Shown here: positions 1 through 8,329 of the stretch, piece after piece
Numbering within the stretch: position 1 is the stretch's first letter
Layout: every line of letters begins with the position of its first letter
Source: Bacillota bacterium
GTDB lineage: Bacteria > Bacillota > Clostridia > Oscillospirales > Acutalibacteraceae
Assembly (NCBI GenBank): GCA_023410445.1
Contig: JAEYPT010000009.1
Span: forward strand, 248,001-312,000
Direction of reading: 5' to 3'
DNA length: 64,000 nt
The notes under the pieces: model-generated
Told to the model about the DNA's origin: nothing
The model's input: the letters and a program-made list of their open reading frames with translations, nothing else
Databases searched by the model: none
Translations under genes and position numbers: made by a program

Positions 1-276
1 GTGTCCCTGAGCGGGGAGGAATCCCCGGATTTTCCGCAGCAGGGCGGAAAATGGGACCCGGAGGCCGCGCTGACGGACAGCGAAGGCGTGAATCAGATGT
101 GGAGCAGGATTGAAGCGGAACTTTCCCAACTGGAATTTCAGGTCCTGAAGCTCTATTTGAGCGGGTACAATTACAGCGAGATTGCCCACAAGCTTTCCAT
201 CACTTCAAAAGCGGCCGACAACGCCCTGCAGCGCGTGCGCGTGAAGCTTAAAAACCGCATTCTGTGCGGTTCATAA
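1..276 (+). CDS. sigH: RNA polymerase sigma-H factor, C-terminal part (partial)
   Basis: Only the C-terminal 91 residues are in the window, so the GTG at base 1 is probably an internal valine and not the start. The segment carries sigma-70 region 4: a helix-turn-helix with LSQLEFQVLKLYLSGYNYSE followed by a second helix ending DNALQRVRVKL. That combination (YxEIA, then KxxDNALQR) is typical of the Spo0H/SigH sporulation sigma factor of Firmicutes, which reads the -35 element of early stationary-phase and sporulation promoters. The gene stops just before a tRNA-like sequence. Other alternative sigma factors share region 4, so the SigH call rests on the DNALQR motif and the context of a spore former. 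Confidence 0.75.
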   Translation: MSLSGEESPDFPQQGGKWDPEAALTDSEGVNQMWSRIEAELSQLEFQVLKLYLSGYNYSEIAHKLSITSKAADNALQRVRVKLKNRILCGS

Positions 277-279
277 TAT

Positions 280-343
280 GCCCGGGTAGCTTAAGCAGAG
301 CGTTGATTTTCAAAGGCGGCGGTTCGAATCCGTCTATGGGCAA
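280..343 (+). tRNA. tRNA-like sequence, probably degenerate
   Basis: A good T-arm is present (stem GGCGG/CCGTC around loop TTCGAAT, about 318-334), the ends pair as GCCC/GGGC, and a D-arm-like GCTT...GAGC lies between. The total of about 64 nt is 8-12 nt shorter than a normal tRNA. The D-loop is short, no clean 5-bp anticodon stem with a 7-nt loop and U33 can be drawn, and no CCA follows. It is therefore either a tRNA relic or a heavily reduced tRNA. No amino-acid identity is assigned. Confidence 0.4.
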
Positions 344-365
344 TTCAATGAAGCGAGGGAAAACA

Positions 366-647
366 ATGTATCAGGACAAAACTCTCATTTGCAAGGACTG
401 TGGTGCCGAGTTCGTATTCACCGCCGGAGAACAGGAATTCTATGCTTCCAAAGGACTTATGAACGAGCCCCAGAGATGCAAAGCCTGCCGCGATGCCTAC
501 AAGAACGGGAAGAAGCCGGAGCGCGAAATGTTTACGGCTGTCTGTGCGGAATGCGGAAAAGAATGCAAAGTTCCGTTTAAGCCGAGGGACGACCGTCCGG
601 TTTATTGCAGCGAATGCTTTGCAAAGAAAAGGGACCAGAGGAGATAA
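366..647 (+). CDS. Zinc-ribbon domain protein (zf-trcl type)
   Basis: A 93-residue protein with two paired-cysteine units. The first has CKDCG near residue 9 followed by a phenylalanine-rich strand and RCKACR near residue 38, matching the probable zinc-ribbon (zf-trcl) family. The second has CAECGKEC near residue 61 and YCSECF near 82, with VPFKPR between, a common companion domain. Four CxxC pairs imply two bound zinc ions. The ATG at 366 was chosen because the zinc-ribbon begins six residues later and a GAGGG Shine-Dalgarno sits 8 nt upstream; a longer upstream reading would run through the tRNA-like sequence. Cellular role is unknown; the family is frequent in Clostridia. A strong terminator follows. 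Confidence 0.8.
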   Translation: MYQDKTLICKDCGAEFVFTAGEQEFYASKGLMNEPQRCKACRDAYKNGKKPEREMFTAVCAECGKECKVPFKPRDDRPVYCSECFAKKRDQRR

Positions 648-661
648 TCCTTCGGAATCGG

Positions 662-689
662 AAAACGCCCCGGATCTCCGGGGCGTTTT
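662..689 (+). terminator. Rho-independent terminator after the zinc-ribbon gene
   Basis: Perfect 12-bp stem (AAAACGCCCCGG / CCGGGGCGTTTT) with a 4-nt loop, ending in a short T-run. The next gene is convergent and the A-rich side supplies T residues on the other strand, so it may serve both directions. Confidence 0.85.
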
Positions 690-705
690 CGCGCTGTTCT
701 GACAA

Positions 706-1185
706 TTAAAAGGATTCTTCCCGACGCTGCTGACGCAGCCGGCGCCGTTTTTCTCCCGCTTCCCATTCGGCTTTTTCCTCGGGTGTTTCCAGAATTAGCC
801 CAGGCACGGCCGTGGGCTTGCCGGTCCGGTCCAGTGCAACGAGCACCAGATAGGCGGTGTTGACCAGCGCGCGTCCGCCCGACATGTCCTCAACAAAGCT
901 GTCCACCCGCACTTCCATGGAGGTGTGGCCGGTATAGGTCAGTTTACCGCGAAGAACCACAAGACTGCCGGCGTAAACCGGTGCCTTGAACTGCAGACTG
1001 TCAATTTCGGCCGTCGTGACGTTGCAGCGGCAGTGCCGGTGCGCCACCGTCCCGGCGACAATATCAATCCAGGAAACGAGCTGTCCGCCGAAAAGGCGGT
1101 TCTGCGCGTTCAGATGGGAGTAAAAAACTGTTTGTACCTGTTCTGTTTCCGAATCGGAAACGTGTTTTGCATTCAATTCATCCAT
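706..1185 (-). CDS. Acyl-CoA thioesterase (hotdog fold, YciA/BFIT type)
   Basis: A 159-residue single hotdog-domain protein. The hotdog helix is seen in NRLFGGQLVSWIDIVAG (about residues 29-45), where the Asp at the helix start of the dimer interface is the usual catalytic acid of the YciA/acyl-CoA hydrolase subfamily. DSLQFKAPVYAGSLV and the strand TSMEVRVDSFVED follow, with a basic, glutamate-rich tail. These cytosolic enzymes hydrolyse acyl-CoA to free acid and CoA and help maintain the CoA pool. Length is normal. The gene is monocistronic and convergent with the zinc-ribbon gene. The substrate chain length cannot be read from sequence. Confidence 0.85.
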   Translation of the reverse strand: MDELNAKHVSDSETEQVQTVFYSHLNAQNRLFGGQLVSWIDIVAGTVAHRHCRCNVTTAEIDSLQFKAPVYAGSLVVLRGKLTYTGHTSMEVRVDSFVEDMSGGRALVNTAYLVLVALDRTGKPTAVPGLILETPEEKAEWEAGEKRRRLRQQRREESF

Positions 1186-1277
1186 TTAACTCACCATTCC
1201 ATTTCTATTATTCATAATACCCTTATTTCAAATAAAATACAAGTGGCCTGCCACAGAGAAAGAAAGCCGGTGCTTTT

Positions 1278-1985
1278 TTGAACCAAAAACAAATCTGCTG
1301 TGCGGTGATCGCGGCGGCCGGAAATTCGACCCGCATGGGGGCTCAGTGCCCCAAGCAATTCCTGCCCCTGCTGGGGGTTCCGGCGGTCATCCGTACGCTT
1401 GCGGCGTTCGATCGTGCCGAAACCGTTTCGTCTGTTGTTGTGGTCTGCCGGGTGGAGGATACGACACGGATGCGTGCCCTCCTCAAAGAGTGGGGAATCC
1501 GGAAGGTTTGCGCTGTGGTCCCCGGCGGGGAATCGCGGCAGGAATCCGTTGCCGCCGGGTTGGAGGCGATTCCTCCGGAAGCGGGCTATATTGCTGTTCA
1601 TGACGGCGCGCGCGCACTGATTCGCCCGGAGGAAATCGACGCCTGCGTGCGGGATTGCTTTGAAACCGGGGCCTCGGCCCTCGGCGTGCCGGTCAAGGAT
1701 ACGATCAAGGTAACGGATTTGCGGCACCGCGTGATTTCCACGCCGGACCGTTCGGCACTTTGGACGGTTCAGACGCCGCAGGTATTTGAAAAGTTCCTCT
1801 ATCTGCGCGCTCTGGAGGAGGCCCGGCGCCGGGGCGGCGATTACACGGACGACTGCCAGCTTGCGGAAGGCATCGGCGTTCCGGTGCATCTGTGCGAGGG
1901 GTCCTACGAAAACATCAAGCTCACCACGCCGGAGGACCTCTGCCTTGCGGAGGCGATCCTGAGAAAAAGGGAGGAACGCAAATGA
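1278..1985 (+). CDS. ispD: 2-C-methyl-D-erythritol 4-phosphate cytidylyltransferase
   Basis: IspD transfers CMP from CTP to 2-C-methyl-D-erythritol 4-phosphate in the non-mevalonate isoprenoid pathway. The nucleotide-binding loop AAAGNSTRMG lies at residues 13-22 with the downstream Lys of CPKQF. The mid-domain HDGARALI and PVKDTIK motifs and the late VQTPQVFE motif are all present, and length (235 aa) is normal. Start is TTG; no ATG gives the conserved N-terminus, so the non-ATG start is likely real. Its last codon overlaps the next gene as ATGA, so ispD and ispF are translationally coupled and make consecutive pathway enzymes (steps three and five). Confidence 0.95.
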   Translation: MNQKQICCAVIAAAGNSTRMGAQCPKQFLPLLGVPAVIRTLAAFDRAETVSSVVVVCRVEDTTRMRALLKEWGIRKVCAVVPGGESRQESVAAGLEAIPPEAGYIAVHDGARALIRPEEIDACVRDCFETGASALGVPVKDTIKVTDLRHRVISTPDRSALWTVQTPQVFEKFLYLRALEEARRRGGDYTDDCQLAEGIGVPVHLCEGSYENIKLTTPEDLCLAEAILRKREERK

Positions 1986-2455
1986 GAATCGGACAGGGGT
2001 ACGACGTTCACCGTCTGACTGAAGGGCGCAGACTGGTTCTCGGAGGGGTGGAAATCCCGTATGAAAAGGGCTTGCTGGGGCATTCCGACGCGGATGTTCT
2101 GACGCATGCCGTGATGGACGCTCTGCTGGGAGCGGCAGCCCTAGGGGATATCGGGGGAATGTTCCCGGACAGCAGCCCCGAATGGCTGGGAGCCGATAGT
2201 CTGAAAATGCTGGCGATGGTGCAGGAAAGCCTCGAGGTGCAGGGCTTTCGGATCGTCAATGTTGATTCCACGGTAATTGCGCAGAAACCGAAGCTTCAGA
2301 CGCATATCGAGGAAATGCGGAAGAATCTTGCGGCGGCCTGTAAAATATCGGTGAACCGGGTCAGCGTCAAGGCAACCACCGAGGAAAAACTCGGCTTTAC
2401 CGGTTCCGGCGAGGGGATCGCGGCTCAGGCTGTCTGCCTTATTGAGGAGGAGTAA
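1982..2455 (+). CDS. ispF: 2-C-methyl-D-erythritol 2,4-cyclodiphosphate synthase
   Basis: IspF cyclises CDP-methylerythritol 2-phosphate to MEcPP with release of CMP. The zinc ligands are visible: GYDVHRL (Asp and His near residues 8 and 10) and LGHSDADVLTHA (His near 42). The C-terminal KATTEEKLGFTGSGEGIA loop that closes the trimer active site is complete. 157 aa is the family length. The start at 1982 was chosen over an in-frame upstream reading because it overlaps the ispD stop and follows GGGAGGAA. IspD and IspF are often fused; here they are separate but overlapping. Confidence 0.95.
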   Translation: MRIGQGYDVHRLTEGRRLVLGGVEIPYEKGLLGHSDADVLTHAVMDALLGAAALGDIGGMFPDSSPEWLGADSLKMLAMVQESLEVQGFRIVNVDSTVIAQKPKLQTHIEEMRKNLAAACKISVNRVSVKATTEEKLGFTGSGEGIAAQAVCLIEEE

Positions 2456-2513
2456 AATAGTCAAACCGGTGCACCCCGGCATATCCTGTAATAAAAACAC
2501 AGGGGGGATTGTT

Positions 2514-2741
2514 GTGGGCAAGCCTTTGATCGTGGTAGGCTCCGTCACATTTGCAATAAAGGGCCGTGATCTGCTGGCGCGCAGCGGAATACGTTCCAGT
2601 GTCGAACGCACACCGCGCAGCTCCGGTTTTGAGGGCTGCGGTTACAGCATATATGTCCCGGACCGCACCGACGAGGCGGAACGGATTCTCATTCGAAACG
2701 GAATCCGGATTTCCGGACGGGCGGAAAGGGGAGACGGTTGA
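2514..2741 (+). CDS. DUF3343 protein (putative Se/S carrier-like)
   Basis: A 75-residue protein that fits DUF3343, with a small alpha/beta fold. The residue run SVTFAIKGRDLL (about 10-21) and the conserved cysteine in SGFEGCGYSIYV near residue 43 match the family. The GTG at 2514 was chosen for its strong AGGGGGG ribosome site; the preceding codons show no conservation. It overlaps the next gene, a cysteine-desulfurase-like enzyme, by one base. This pair also occurs in selenium-utilising anaerobes, where a role in handling selenium or sulfur has been proposed from context. No selenium genes are visible here, so that role is inference. Confidence 0.75.
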   Translation: MGKPLIVVGSVTFAIKGRDLLARSGIRSSVERTPRSSGFEGCGYSIYVPDRTDEAERILIRNGIRISGRAERGDG

Positions 2742-3877
2742 TGATTTATCTGGATAACGCCGCAACAACGTACCCGAAGCCGGTCTCCGTACAAAATGCG
2801 GTTGTATCGGCGCTTTCCGTTTACGGGGCCAATCCCGGCAGGGCAGGCCACAGCATGTCTATGGCTGCGGCGGAAGAAATGTACCGGTGCCGGGAAGCCG
2901 CGGCCGGTTTCTTTCATGCACCCGGCCCCGAGTGCGTCGCGTTTACCATTAATTGCACCTATTCTCTGAACGCGGTCATTAAGGGGCTGCTCAAGCCGGG
3001 GGACCATGCCGTTACCTCCTGCCTGGAGCACAATGCGGTGGTCCGCCCGCTGCATGCGATGACCAAAAAGGGGATAACCGTAACGGAAGCACGTGTTTTC
3101 CCGGGCAATGACGACGCAACCGTTCGTTCCTTTGAGGGGGCGCTGCGGCCAAATACCAAGTTGATCGTCTTAACCCATGCCTCCAATGTGTGGGGAATCC
3201 GTCTTCCTGTCGAACGCATTGCAGCGCTGGCACGCAAGCGCGGAATTGCCGTCGCGGTGGACTGTGCTCAGTCGGCCGGAGTCCTGCCGATCGACATGGA
3301 AAAAAGCGGAATCGACTTTCTCTGCGTGGCCGGGCATAAGGGCCTGTACGGGCCCATGGGAACCGGTATGCTGATTACGGCGCGCGGCGCCGAGCTTCAG
3401 ACCATCGTCGAGGGCGGCACAGGAACCAGCTCAGCGGAGGCGGAGCAGCCTTCCACCATGCCGGACCGGATGGAAAGCGGAACCCAGAACATGTCGGGAA
3501 TTGCCGGGCTGCGCGCCGGAATCGAGTTTGTCCGGCAGCTGGGTACGGAAACGATCTATGCCCATGAAACGGCAATGACCCACGCGCTGTACGAGCGGCT
3601 TTCCCGTATGCCGGGCGTTCGGCTGTATACGGCAGAGCCGTCCGCGCCTGACTTTGCGCCGGTTCTTTCCTTTAATGTCCGCGACGTTCCCAGCGAGGAA
3701 ATCGGCAGAAAGCTCAACGAACAGGGAGTGGCAGTGCGGGCCGGACTTCACTGCGCGCCCGCGGCCCATCGGTTTTTCGGAACGCTTCAGCAGGGAGCGG
3801 TGCGCGTTTGCCCGTCCGTCTTCACAACGGAAAAGGATGTATCCGATTTTCACGCGGCAATGCTTCGAATTCTGTAG
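2741..3877 (+). CDS. Class V aminotransferase, cysteine-desulfurase-like (TIGR01977 type)
   Basis: A 378-residue PLP enzyme. LDNAATTYPKP is at the N-terminus, the PLP-binding Asp-Gln pair is in VDCAQSAG (near 178), and the Schiff-base lysine is in VAGHKGLYGP (near 201). The sulfur-accepting cysteine is in RAGLHCAPAAH near 340. These match the cysteine desulfurase family and take sulfur or selenium from cysteine or selenocysteine. It is shorter than IscS. The ATG at 2741 is preferred over a TTG one codon earlier because of the GGGGAGA site. Tight coupling with the DUF3343 gene suggests the two act together. It lacks an adjacent scaffold, so the iron-sulfur role of SufS is not assumed. Confidence 0.85.
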   Translation: MIYLDNAATTYPKPVSVQNAVVSALSVYGANPGRAGHSMSMAAAEEMYRCREAAAGFFHAPGPECVAFTINCTYSLNAVIKGLLKPGDHAVTSCLEHNAVVRPLHAMTKKGITVTEARVFPGNDDATVRSFEGALRPNTKLIVLTHASNVWGIRLPVERIAALARKRGIAVAVDCAQSAGVLPIDMEKSGIDFLCVAGHKGLYGPMGTGMLITARGAELQTIVEGGTGTSSAEAEQPSTMPDRMESGTQNMSGIAGLRAGIEFVRQLGTETIYAHETAMTHALYERLSRMPGVRLYTAEPSAPDFAPVLSFNVRDVPSEEIGRKLNEQGVAVRAGLHCAPAAHRFFGTLQQGAVRVCPSVFTTEKDVSDFHAAMLRIL

Positions 3878-3904
3878 CGCTCCGTAAAATTACCGCGAAA
3901 GGGA

Positions 3905-3932
3905 TTGCATCTGCGGGCGTATATGATAAAAT
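3905..3932 (+). promoter_or_regulatory. Likely sigma-A promoter of cdaA-cdaR
   Basis: TTGCAT, 16-nt spacer, TAAAAT, about 40 bases upstream of the cdaA start. A GGAAAGG ribosome site lies just before the start codon. Confidence 0.5.
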
Positions 3933-3971
3933 AAAAAGGAATATAGGATTACAATAGGAAAGGAAAAAGGT

Positions 3972-4859
3972 ATGGATTTTTTGCCGGTACTCTGGGAGTC
4001 ATTTGTCCAGCTGATCTATCAGTTCCGCATCTCCGATGCGCTGGATATTCTCCTTGTGACCTTTATCCTCTACAGTGGCATTAAGCTGGTGCGCGAAACG
4101 CGCGCGGGTCAGCTTGTTCGCGGAATTCTGATCCTTCTTGCCCTTTGGTTCTTTTCCTATTTTCTGAAGCTTTATATGATGCAGACCATCCTCAACTATC
4201 TGTTCCAGTTTGCTTTTATCGCGTTCCTCATCATTTTCCAGCCGGAGATCCGGCGGGCGCTGGAACAGCTTGGCCGCAGCGGCATTCGGGGGAAAGGGAA
4301 CGGGCCGTTCGGCATTCCGCTTGTATCCGGCGATGACCTGGCCCGCCAGAACCGCAGGGCGGTCAATATGGTAGTCGACGCGGCTGCTCAAATGTCCAAA
4401 CAGAAGACCGGAGCTCTGATCGTTTTTGAGCGGAAAACAAAGCTGGGGGATATTATTGACACCGGTACGGTTCTGGGAGCGATTCCCTCCGTGCCGATGA
4501 TCTGCAACGTATTTTTTAACAAGGCGCCGCTCCACGACGGCGCGATGATCGTCCGTGACGGGCTGGTGTATGCGGCGGGCTGTATTTTACCGCTGACTAA
4601 AAGCGGCGCGGTAGCCATTGAACTGGGTACGCGCCACCGCGCCGCCATCGGCATGAGTGAAAATTCGGATGCCGTCGTCGTGGTCGTTTCTGAGGAGACC
4701 GGCCAGATTTCCGTGGTTGTGAACGGTGTCATCACCCGGAATTACACCCGGGAAACTTTAAAAAGCGAGCTGGAAAATCTTCTGCTGTCCGGAAATTCGG
4801 AGCAGGGAGAAAAACGGCAGAGCTGGCTTCCCTCAATCAGGAGGGCAAAAAAACAATGA
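3972..4859 (+). CDS. cdaA: Diadenylate cyclase CdaA
   Basis: Makes cyclic di-AMP from two ATP at the inner face of the membrane; the nucleotide controls potassium and cell-wall homeostasis. The N-terminal ~95 residues form three hydrophobic helices, then a linker, then the DAC domain. The catalytic motifs are DGAMIV (Asp near residue 190) and the loop RHRAAIG near 220, both intact. 295 aa is slightly longer than B. subtilis CdaA (273), the extra being a charged C-terminal tail. The stop overlaps the start of the regulator gene (ATGA), the usual cdaA-cdaR arrangement; the glmM gene that often follows is absent here. Confidence 0.95.
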   Translation: MDFLPVLWESFVQLIYQFRISDALDILLVTFILYSGIKLVRETRAGQLVRGILILLALWFFSYFLKLYMMQTILNYLFQFAFIAFLIIFQPEIRRALEQLGRSGIRGKGNGPFGIPLVSGDDLARQNRRAVNMVVDAAAQMSKQKTGALIVFERKTKLGDIIDTGTVLGAIPSVPMICNVFFNKAPLHDGAMIVRDGLVYAAGCILPLTKSGAVAIELGTRHRAAIGMSENSDAVVVVVSEETGQISVVVNGVITRNYTRETLKSELENLLLSGNSEQGEKRQSWLPSIRRAKKQ

Positions 4860-6142
4860 AAAAAAAGCATTTTTCGTTTAATCGGCTGTTTTACAGGAAT
4901 AAATTTGTTTTTGTGTTTTCCTTTTTGATCTCCGTTGCCCTTTGGGCCGTTATGACATCCATGGATACAGAGGACCATCCGCGCGCTATCACAAACGTCC
5001 CGATCGTTGTCACCCTTTCCGATTCCGCGCAGGCGGACGGGCTTCGGGTGTTCAGCCCAACCGACGCGAAGGCCACGGTCTATATCAAGGGCAACAGCCT
5101 GATTGTCAATCAGGTGAAGGCCTCCGATCTGGAGGTGGTTGCCCCGCTGGCTTCCACGATCACTTCGCCCGTTTCCTACCCCTTTACGCTCGCCGTTCAG
5201 AAAAAGGGAAACCTGACCGATTACACGGTGACGTCCATTACGCCCGATCAGGCCCTGATTACGGTTGACCGGTACAAGGAGAAGACCTTCAATATTCAAA
5301 GCGACATCAGCTATAAAGACGGGTATCAGTCAGATCCGACGTATTTTGTCGGCACCCCGGTGCTCAGCACCGATACCGTAACCATCTCCGGGCCGGAAAA
5401 ACAGGTCTCGAGCGTCAACCGCGTCGCCTTCCAATATATGGTCAACGATACCCTGCGGGATACGAAGCAGTTTACTACGGACCTTGTGCTGCTCGACGCG
5501 AACGGCAATAAAATTTCGCCCGGAAGCATGAAGGTGACTCCGGAGAAAGTGGATGTCAGTATCCCTGTGCTTCCGCGAAAATACGTTCCGCTGAGTGCGA
5601 CCTTTACCAACAAACCGGACGGCTTCAACATCAGCTCCAGTCAGGTTGAAATCAGTCCCCAGACCATTGAGATCGCGGGCCCGAGCAATGTCCTGAATCC
5701 TCTGACAAGCATTTCCCTGACGCCGCCGATCGATTTTTCCACCATCAGCCCGTCAAACAATACGTTTACGAAGGATATTACGCTGTCTGCCCCTTATGCC
5801 GGCTGCAAGAACATGAGCAATATCTGGTCGGCAAAGGTAACGATTAATCTGAGCGGAATGACCACCCGGACAATCACCGTGTCGAATTTCAACGTAAAGA
5901 ACCTCAGCGACGGCAACAGCGCTACCGTCTATACGCAGAATTTAAACGTGGAGGCTGTGGGGCCCGAGGCCGAGCTTTCCCACCTGACGGGGAGCAATAT
6001 TGTTGCCGAAATCAATATGTCGGGGAAAGAGAATTTCACCGGGCAGACGGAGATGCCCGCTACGTTCGTTTTCAGCAATGCTCCCAATTGTTGGGTGTAC
6101 GGCAGCTATATGGTGAATCTTGCGGTAACTCCGAAAAGCTGA
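4856..6142 (+). CDS. cdaR: CdaR-like YbbR-domain regulator of CdaA
   Basis: A 428-residue membrane-anchored protein: a short basic N-terminus, one transmembrane helix (about residues 15-35, KFVFVFSFLISVALWAVM), then extracytoplasmic YbbR beta-repeats. Repeat signatures recur as PVSYPF, VSIPVLPRKYVPLSA and PQTIEIAGPSNVLN. CdaR binds CdaA and modulates c-di-AMP synthesis. The coupled position right after cdaA supports the role. Sequence between repeats varies, so the number of repeats (three to four) is an estimate. Confidence 0.9.
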   Translation: MKKKHFSFNRLFYRNKFVFVFSFLISVALWAVMTSMDTEDHPRAITNVPIVVTLSDSAQADGLRVFSPTDAKATVYIKGNSLIVNQVKASDLEVVAPLASTITSPVSYPFTLAVQKKGNLTDYTVTSITPDQALITVDRYKEKTFNIQSDISYKDGYQSDPTYFVGTPVLSTDTVTISGPEKQVSSVNRVAFQYMVNDTLRDTKQFTTDLVLLDANGNKISPGSMKVTPEKVDVSIPVLPRKYVPLSATFTNKPDGFNISSSQVEISPQTIEIAGPSNVLNPLTSISLTPPIDFSTISPSNNTFTKDITLSAPYAGCKNMSNIWSAKVTINLSGMTTRTITVSNFNVKNLSDGNSATVYTQNLNVEAVGPEAELSHLTGSNIVAEINMSGKENFTGQTEMPATFVFSNAPNCWVYGSYMVNLAVTPKS

Positions 6143-6283
6143 CGGCTTGTGCGTTTTCAAAAAGCTGCGGCGGCGCCTTAAAAGGGTGCCGCCGTTTTTT
6201 CTGTGCGGCAGGGAGGAACAAAATCCTGCCTGCCGTCATATACTGAACCGGGAACCCCTGCGGTTCTCCGGGGAGGAACGTGC

Positions 6284-7033
6284 ATGGAGCAGCCTTTTTT
6301 TGCGGATGCAGAGGAACACCGGTTCTGGCTTACCGTCATGGGCGAGCACGCCCGGTTCGTGTTTTTCGCGCTTTCTCCGGCCGAAACGGGGGAAGTTGAA
6401 CGCGTTCATCGGTTCATCACAACGTTCGACGCGCTTCTGGCGGAAAGCAGAGGCGCGTCGAACGCGGAGTTTGGGAAGAAAGCGAGGAAGGCGGCATCCG
6501 ATTTTTATCGGTTTCTGCTGCAGCACCTCGCTCTTGCGCTCAGTTCCCGGCTGCAAACCTCCCTTTCCGCCAACATCATCAACCACATGGTCAGCGAAAC
6601 CGCTGAATATCTGGCATTGCTGGACGCGTTCCCGTTCGGAAAAACAGCGTTTCCAGCCATTCACCATCATATGCTGTGGCTTTTCGGTTCGGGGGAGCAT
6701 GCTGCGGCATTGGCTGGTGGACTGGACCCTATGGAGCAGGAGACAATCCGCGCATGCGGTGAGTTTGAACGTCAGTTTACTGGGCTCTATCTCCGGTCAG
6801 TGTGTCTGCGCGGCTTTATGCGTACGGAACTGACCGCATTCCCAGCGCTGGATCGGCTTTCCGCCGAAGCCTCCGATACGGCGGGGCGGTTCCGCACGTT
6901 TCTGGAAGGCCTGCGGGATTCCCGAAAATCCGGCGAAATTCAGGGAGGCCTTCCGCCGGAGGCGGCAGACCATATGGCGAGGGAGGAAGCCTATTATCTG
7001 CACAAGCTTCAGGCATCCGTACGGGCGGAATGA
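6284..7033 (+). CDS. DUF2935 domain protein
   Basis: 249 residues made of two similar helical halves. The first half starts EEHRFWLTVMGEHARF (about 9-24), which is the DUF2935 signature; the second half is more diverged, with a late MAREEAYYLHKL motif. The family is found in spore-forming Firmicutes and its role is unknown; conserved His and Glu residues suggest a metal-binding helical bundle, by inference. The ATG at 6284 follows GGGGAGGAAC and begins the conserved domain nine residues later; a longer reading from upstream is unlikely. A terminator hairpin lies right behind the stop. Confidence 0.8.
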   Translation: MEQPFFADAEEHRFWLTVMGEHARFVFFALSPAETGEVERVHRFITTFDALLAESRGASNAEFGKKARKAASDFYRFLLQHLALALSSRLQTSLSANIINHMVSETAEYLALLDAFPFGKTAFPAIHHHMLWLFGSGEHAAALAGGLDPMEQETIRACGEFERQFTGLYLRSVCLRGFMRTELTAFPALDRLSAEASDTAGRFRTFLEGLRDSRKSGEIQGGLPPEAADHMAREEAYYLHKLQASVRAE

Positions 7034-7037
7034 AAAG

Positions 7038-7068
7038 TCCTGCGGCGTTTTTGCCGCAGAACTTTTTC
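7038..7068. terminator. Terminator between convergent genes
   Basis: CTGCGGC / GCCGCAG stem followed by CTTTTTCTC on the plus strand and by GACTTTTC on the minus strand. It can end both the DUF2935 and the transaminase transcripts. Confidence 0.7.
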
Positions 7069-7080
7069 TCGTTTGGAAGA

Positions 7081-7950
7081 TTATTCGTCACCCGTCGCGT
7101 AATCGGAAAATTTCGCGTGTGTGTATTCCTCGAACTGAGCGATGACGGCGTCCTGAAGCTTTTTCAGCAGTTCGGGCGCTTTTCCTCCGACCATTTTGCC
7201 GTCGATCTCTGTTATATGATTGCAGAAGGTTCCAGAGCTGTGAATAATTGCTTCATCTGCGTCGAACAGTTCAGAGAGCGTGAACGCGGTCTCGTCGGTC
7301 GGAATGCCGGCTTTCCGCGCCACAGAAAGCAGATGCTTCCGCGCTGTGCCCGGCAGAATCAGGTTGTTCAGCGGGGCCGTTCGGAGAACGCCGTCCTTGA
7401 GGATGGAAACGTTGCTGTGCGCGCATTCGGTAACGCGATCGCCGCGGTGGAAAATAGCCTCGTCGCAGCCTGCTTTTCTGGCTTTTTCCGCGGCCATGAC
7501 GCTTGGAATGAGGTTCAGGGTTTTGATGTCACAGTGCAGAAAACGGGTATCCTCCACAGTGATCATTTTAAACGCTTTGTCAATCCGGGTCAACGGGCAG
7601 GGAGTGACCGTTACCATAAGGTTTGCGGGACCCTCGGGGTAAACGTGGTTGCGCATGCCTGTGCCCCGCGAGGTCTGCCAGTAGACGAAGGCTCCGTCCG
7701 AATCCACTTTATCAACCAGACTAAGCAGAAACTCGGAAAGCTCCGCTTTGGACATGGAAAACGGAATTTCCAACAAGCCGAAACTCCGGAAAAACCGGTC
7801 AATGTGGTCTTCCAGAGCGAAAATCGTATGGTTTGCGGAGTAGGCGGCATCGTAGACGCCGTCGCCGAAGTATACGGCCCGGTCGTTCATGGGGACCGTC
7901 ATATCCTCAATCAGACCGATTTTTCCGTTGTAGTATCCGAGATTTTCCAT
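7081..7950 (-). CDS. dat: D-amino-acid transaminase (class IV PLP)
   Basis: 289 residues of the class IV aminotransferase fold. Key features: GDGVYDAAYS (28-37) forming the substrate pocket, HIDRFFRS, the Schiff-base lysine in HCDIKTLNLIPSV (near 143-148), and VTECAHSNV ending in the conserved Glu and Asn that contact PLP. The DIK-LNL motif is characteristic of D-alanine aminotransferases, separating it from branched-chain aminotransferases. It interconverts D-alanine and other D-amino acids with 2-oxo acids, feeding D-Ala and D-Glu to peptidoglycan. Branched-chain activity cannot be excluded. A good sigma-A promoter lies about 170 bp upstream, so the mRNA has a long leader. Confidence 0.85.
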   Translation of the reverse strand: MENLGYYNGKIGLIEDMTVPMNDRAVYFGDGVYDAAYSANHTIFALEDHIDRFFRSFGLLEIPFSMSKAELSEFLLSLVDKVDSDGAFVYWQTSRGTGMRNHVYPEGPANLMVTVTPCPLTRIDKAFKMITVEDTRFLHCDIKTLNLIPSVMAAEKARKAGCDEAIFHRGDRVTECAHSNVSILKDGVLRTAPLNNLILPGTARKHLLSVARKAGIPTDETAFTLSELFDADEAIIHSSGTFCNHITEIDGKMVGGKAPELLKKLQDAVIAQFEEYTHAKFSDYATGDE

Positions 7951-8123
7951 TCGATGTACCTCCTGCGGTATGTAAAATTTTGTTTCTTTCGGGTGGCCGT
8001 GCGTTTTCGGGCAAAAAAAGAAAGCCGCTCAACAAAACTGATTGTCTTATGACTTCCTTGTCCGGTCTATTTGATTGTATGCCGCAGGTCGGCCCTGAAT
8101 ACCGCTCCGGTCCCGATGAAATC

Positions 8124-8153
8124 AGTATAAGGTGCGGACCAACTGTTTGTCAA
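8124..8153 (-). promoter_or_regulatory. Sigma-A promoter of the D-amino-acid transaminase gene
   Basis: Read on the minus strand: TTGACA, 18-nt spacer, TATACT. The predicted transcript has a leader of about 165 nt with no riboswitch I recognise. Confidence 0.75.
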
Positions 8154-8329
8154 CTTATTTCTGTCCGTTCAGGGAACCGGTGATTGGGCGGAGCTGTTGC
8201 CCGATGTGAGGAATCCTATAATTCTGTGGGGGTGCCATTAAAATCCGAAAATTAATTTGCAGTAAAAAATTAAAACTATTGATTTTGTATAAATATACGA
8301 AACTGAGACAAAAAAGACGGAGGGGTCCA

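Noticed and set aside
6802..8052. 416-codon ORF opposite dat
   Set aside because: Antisense to the conserved transaminase; shadow.
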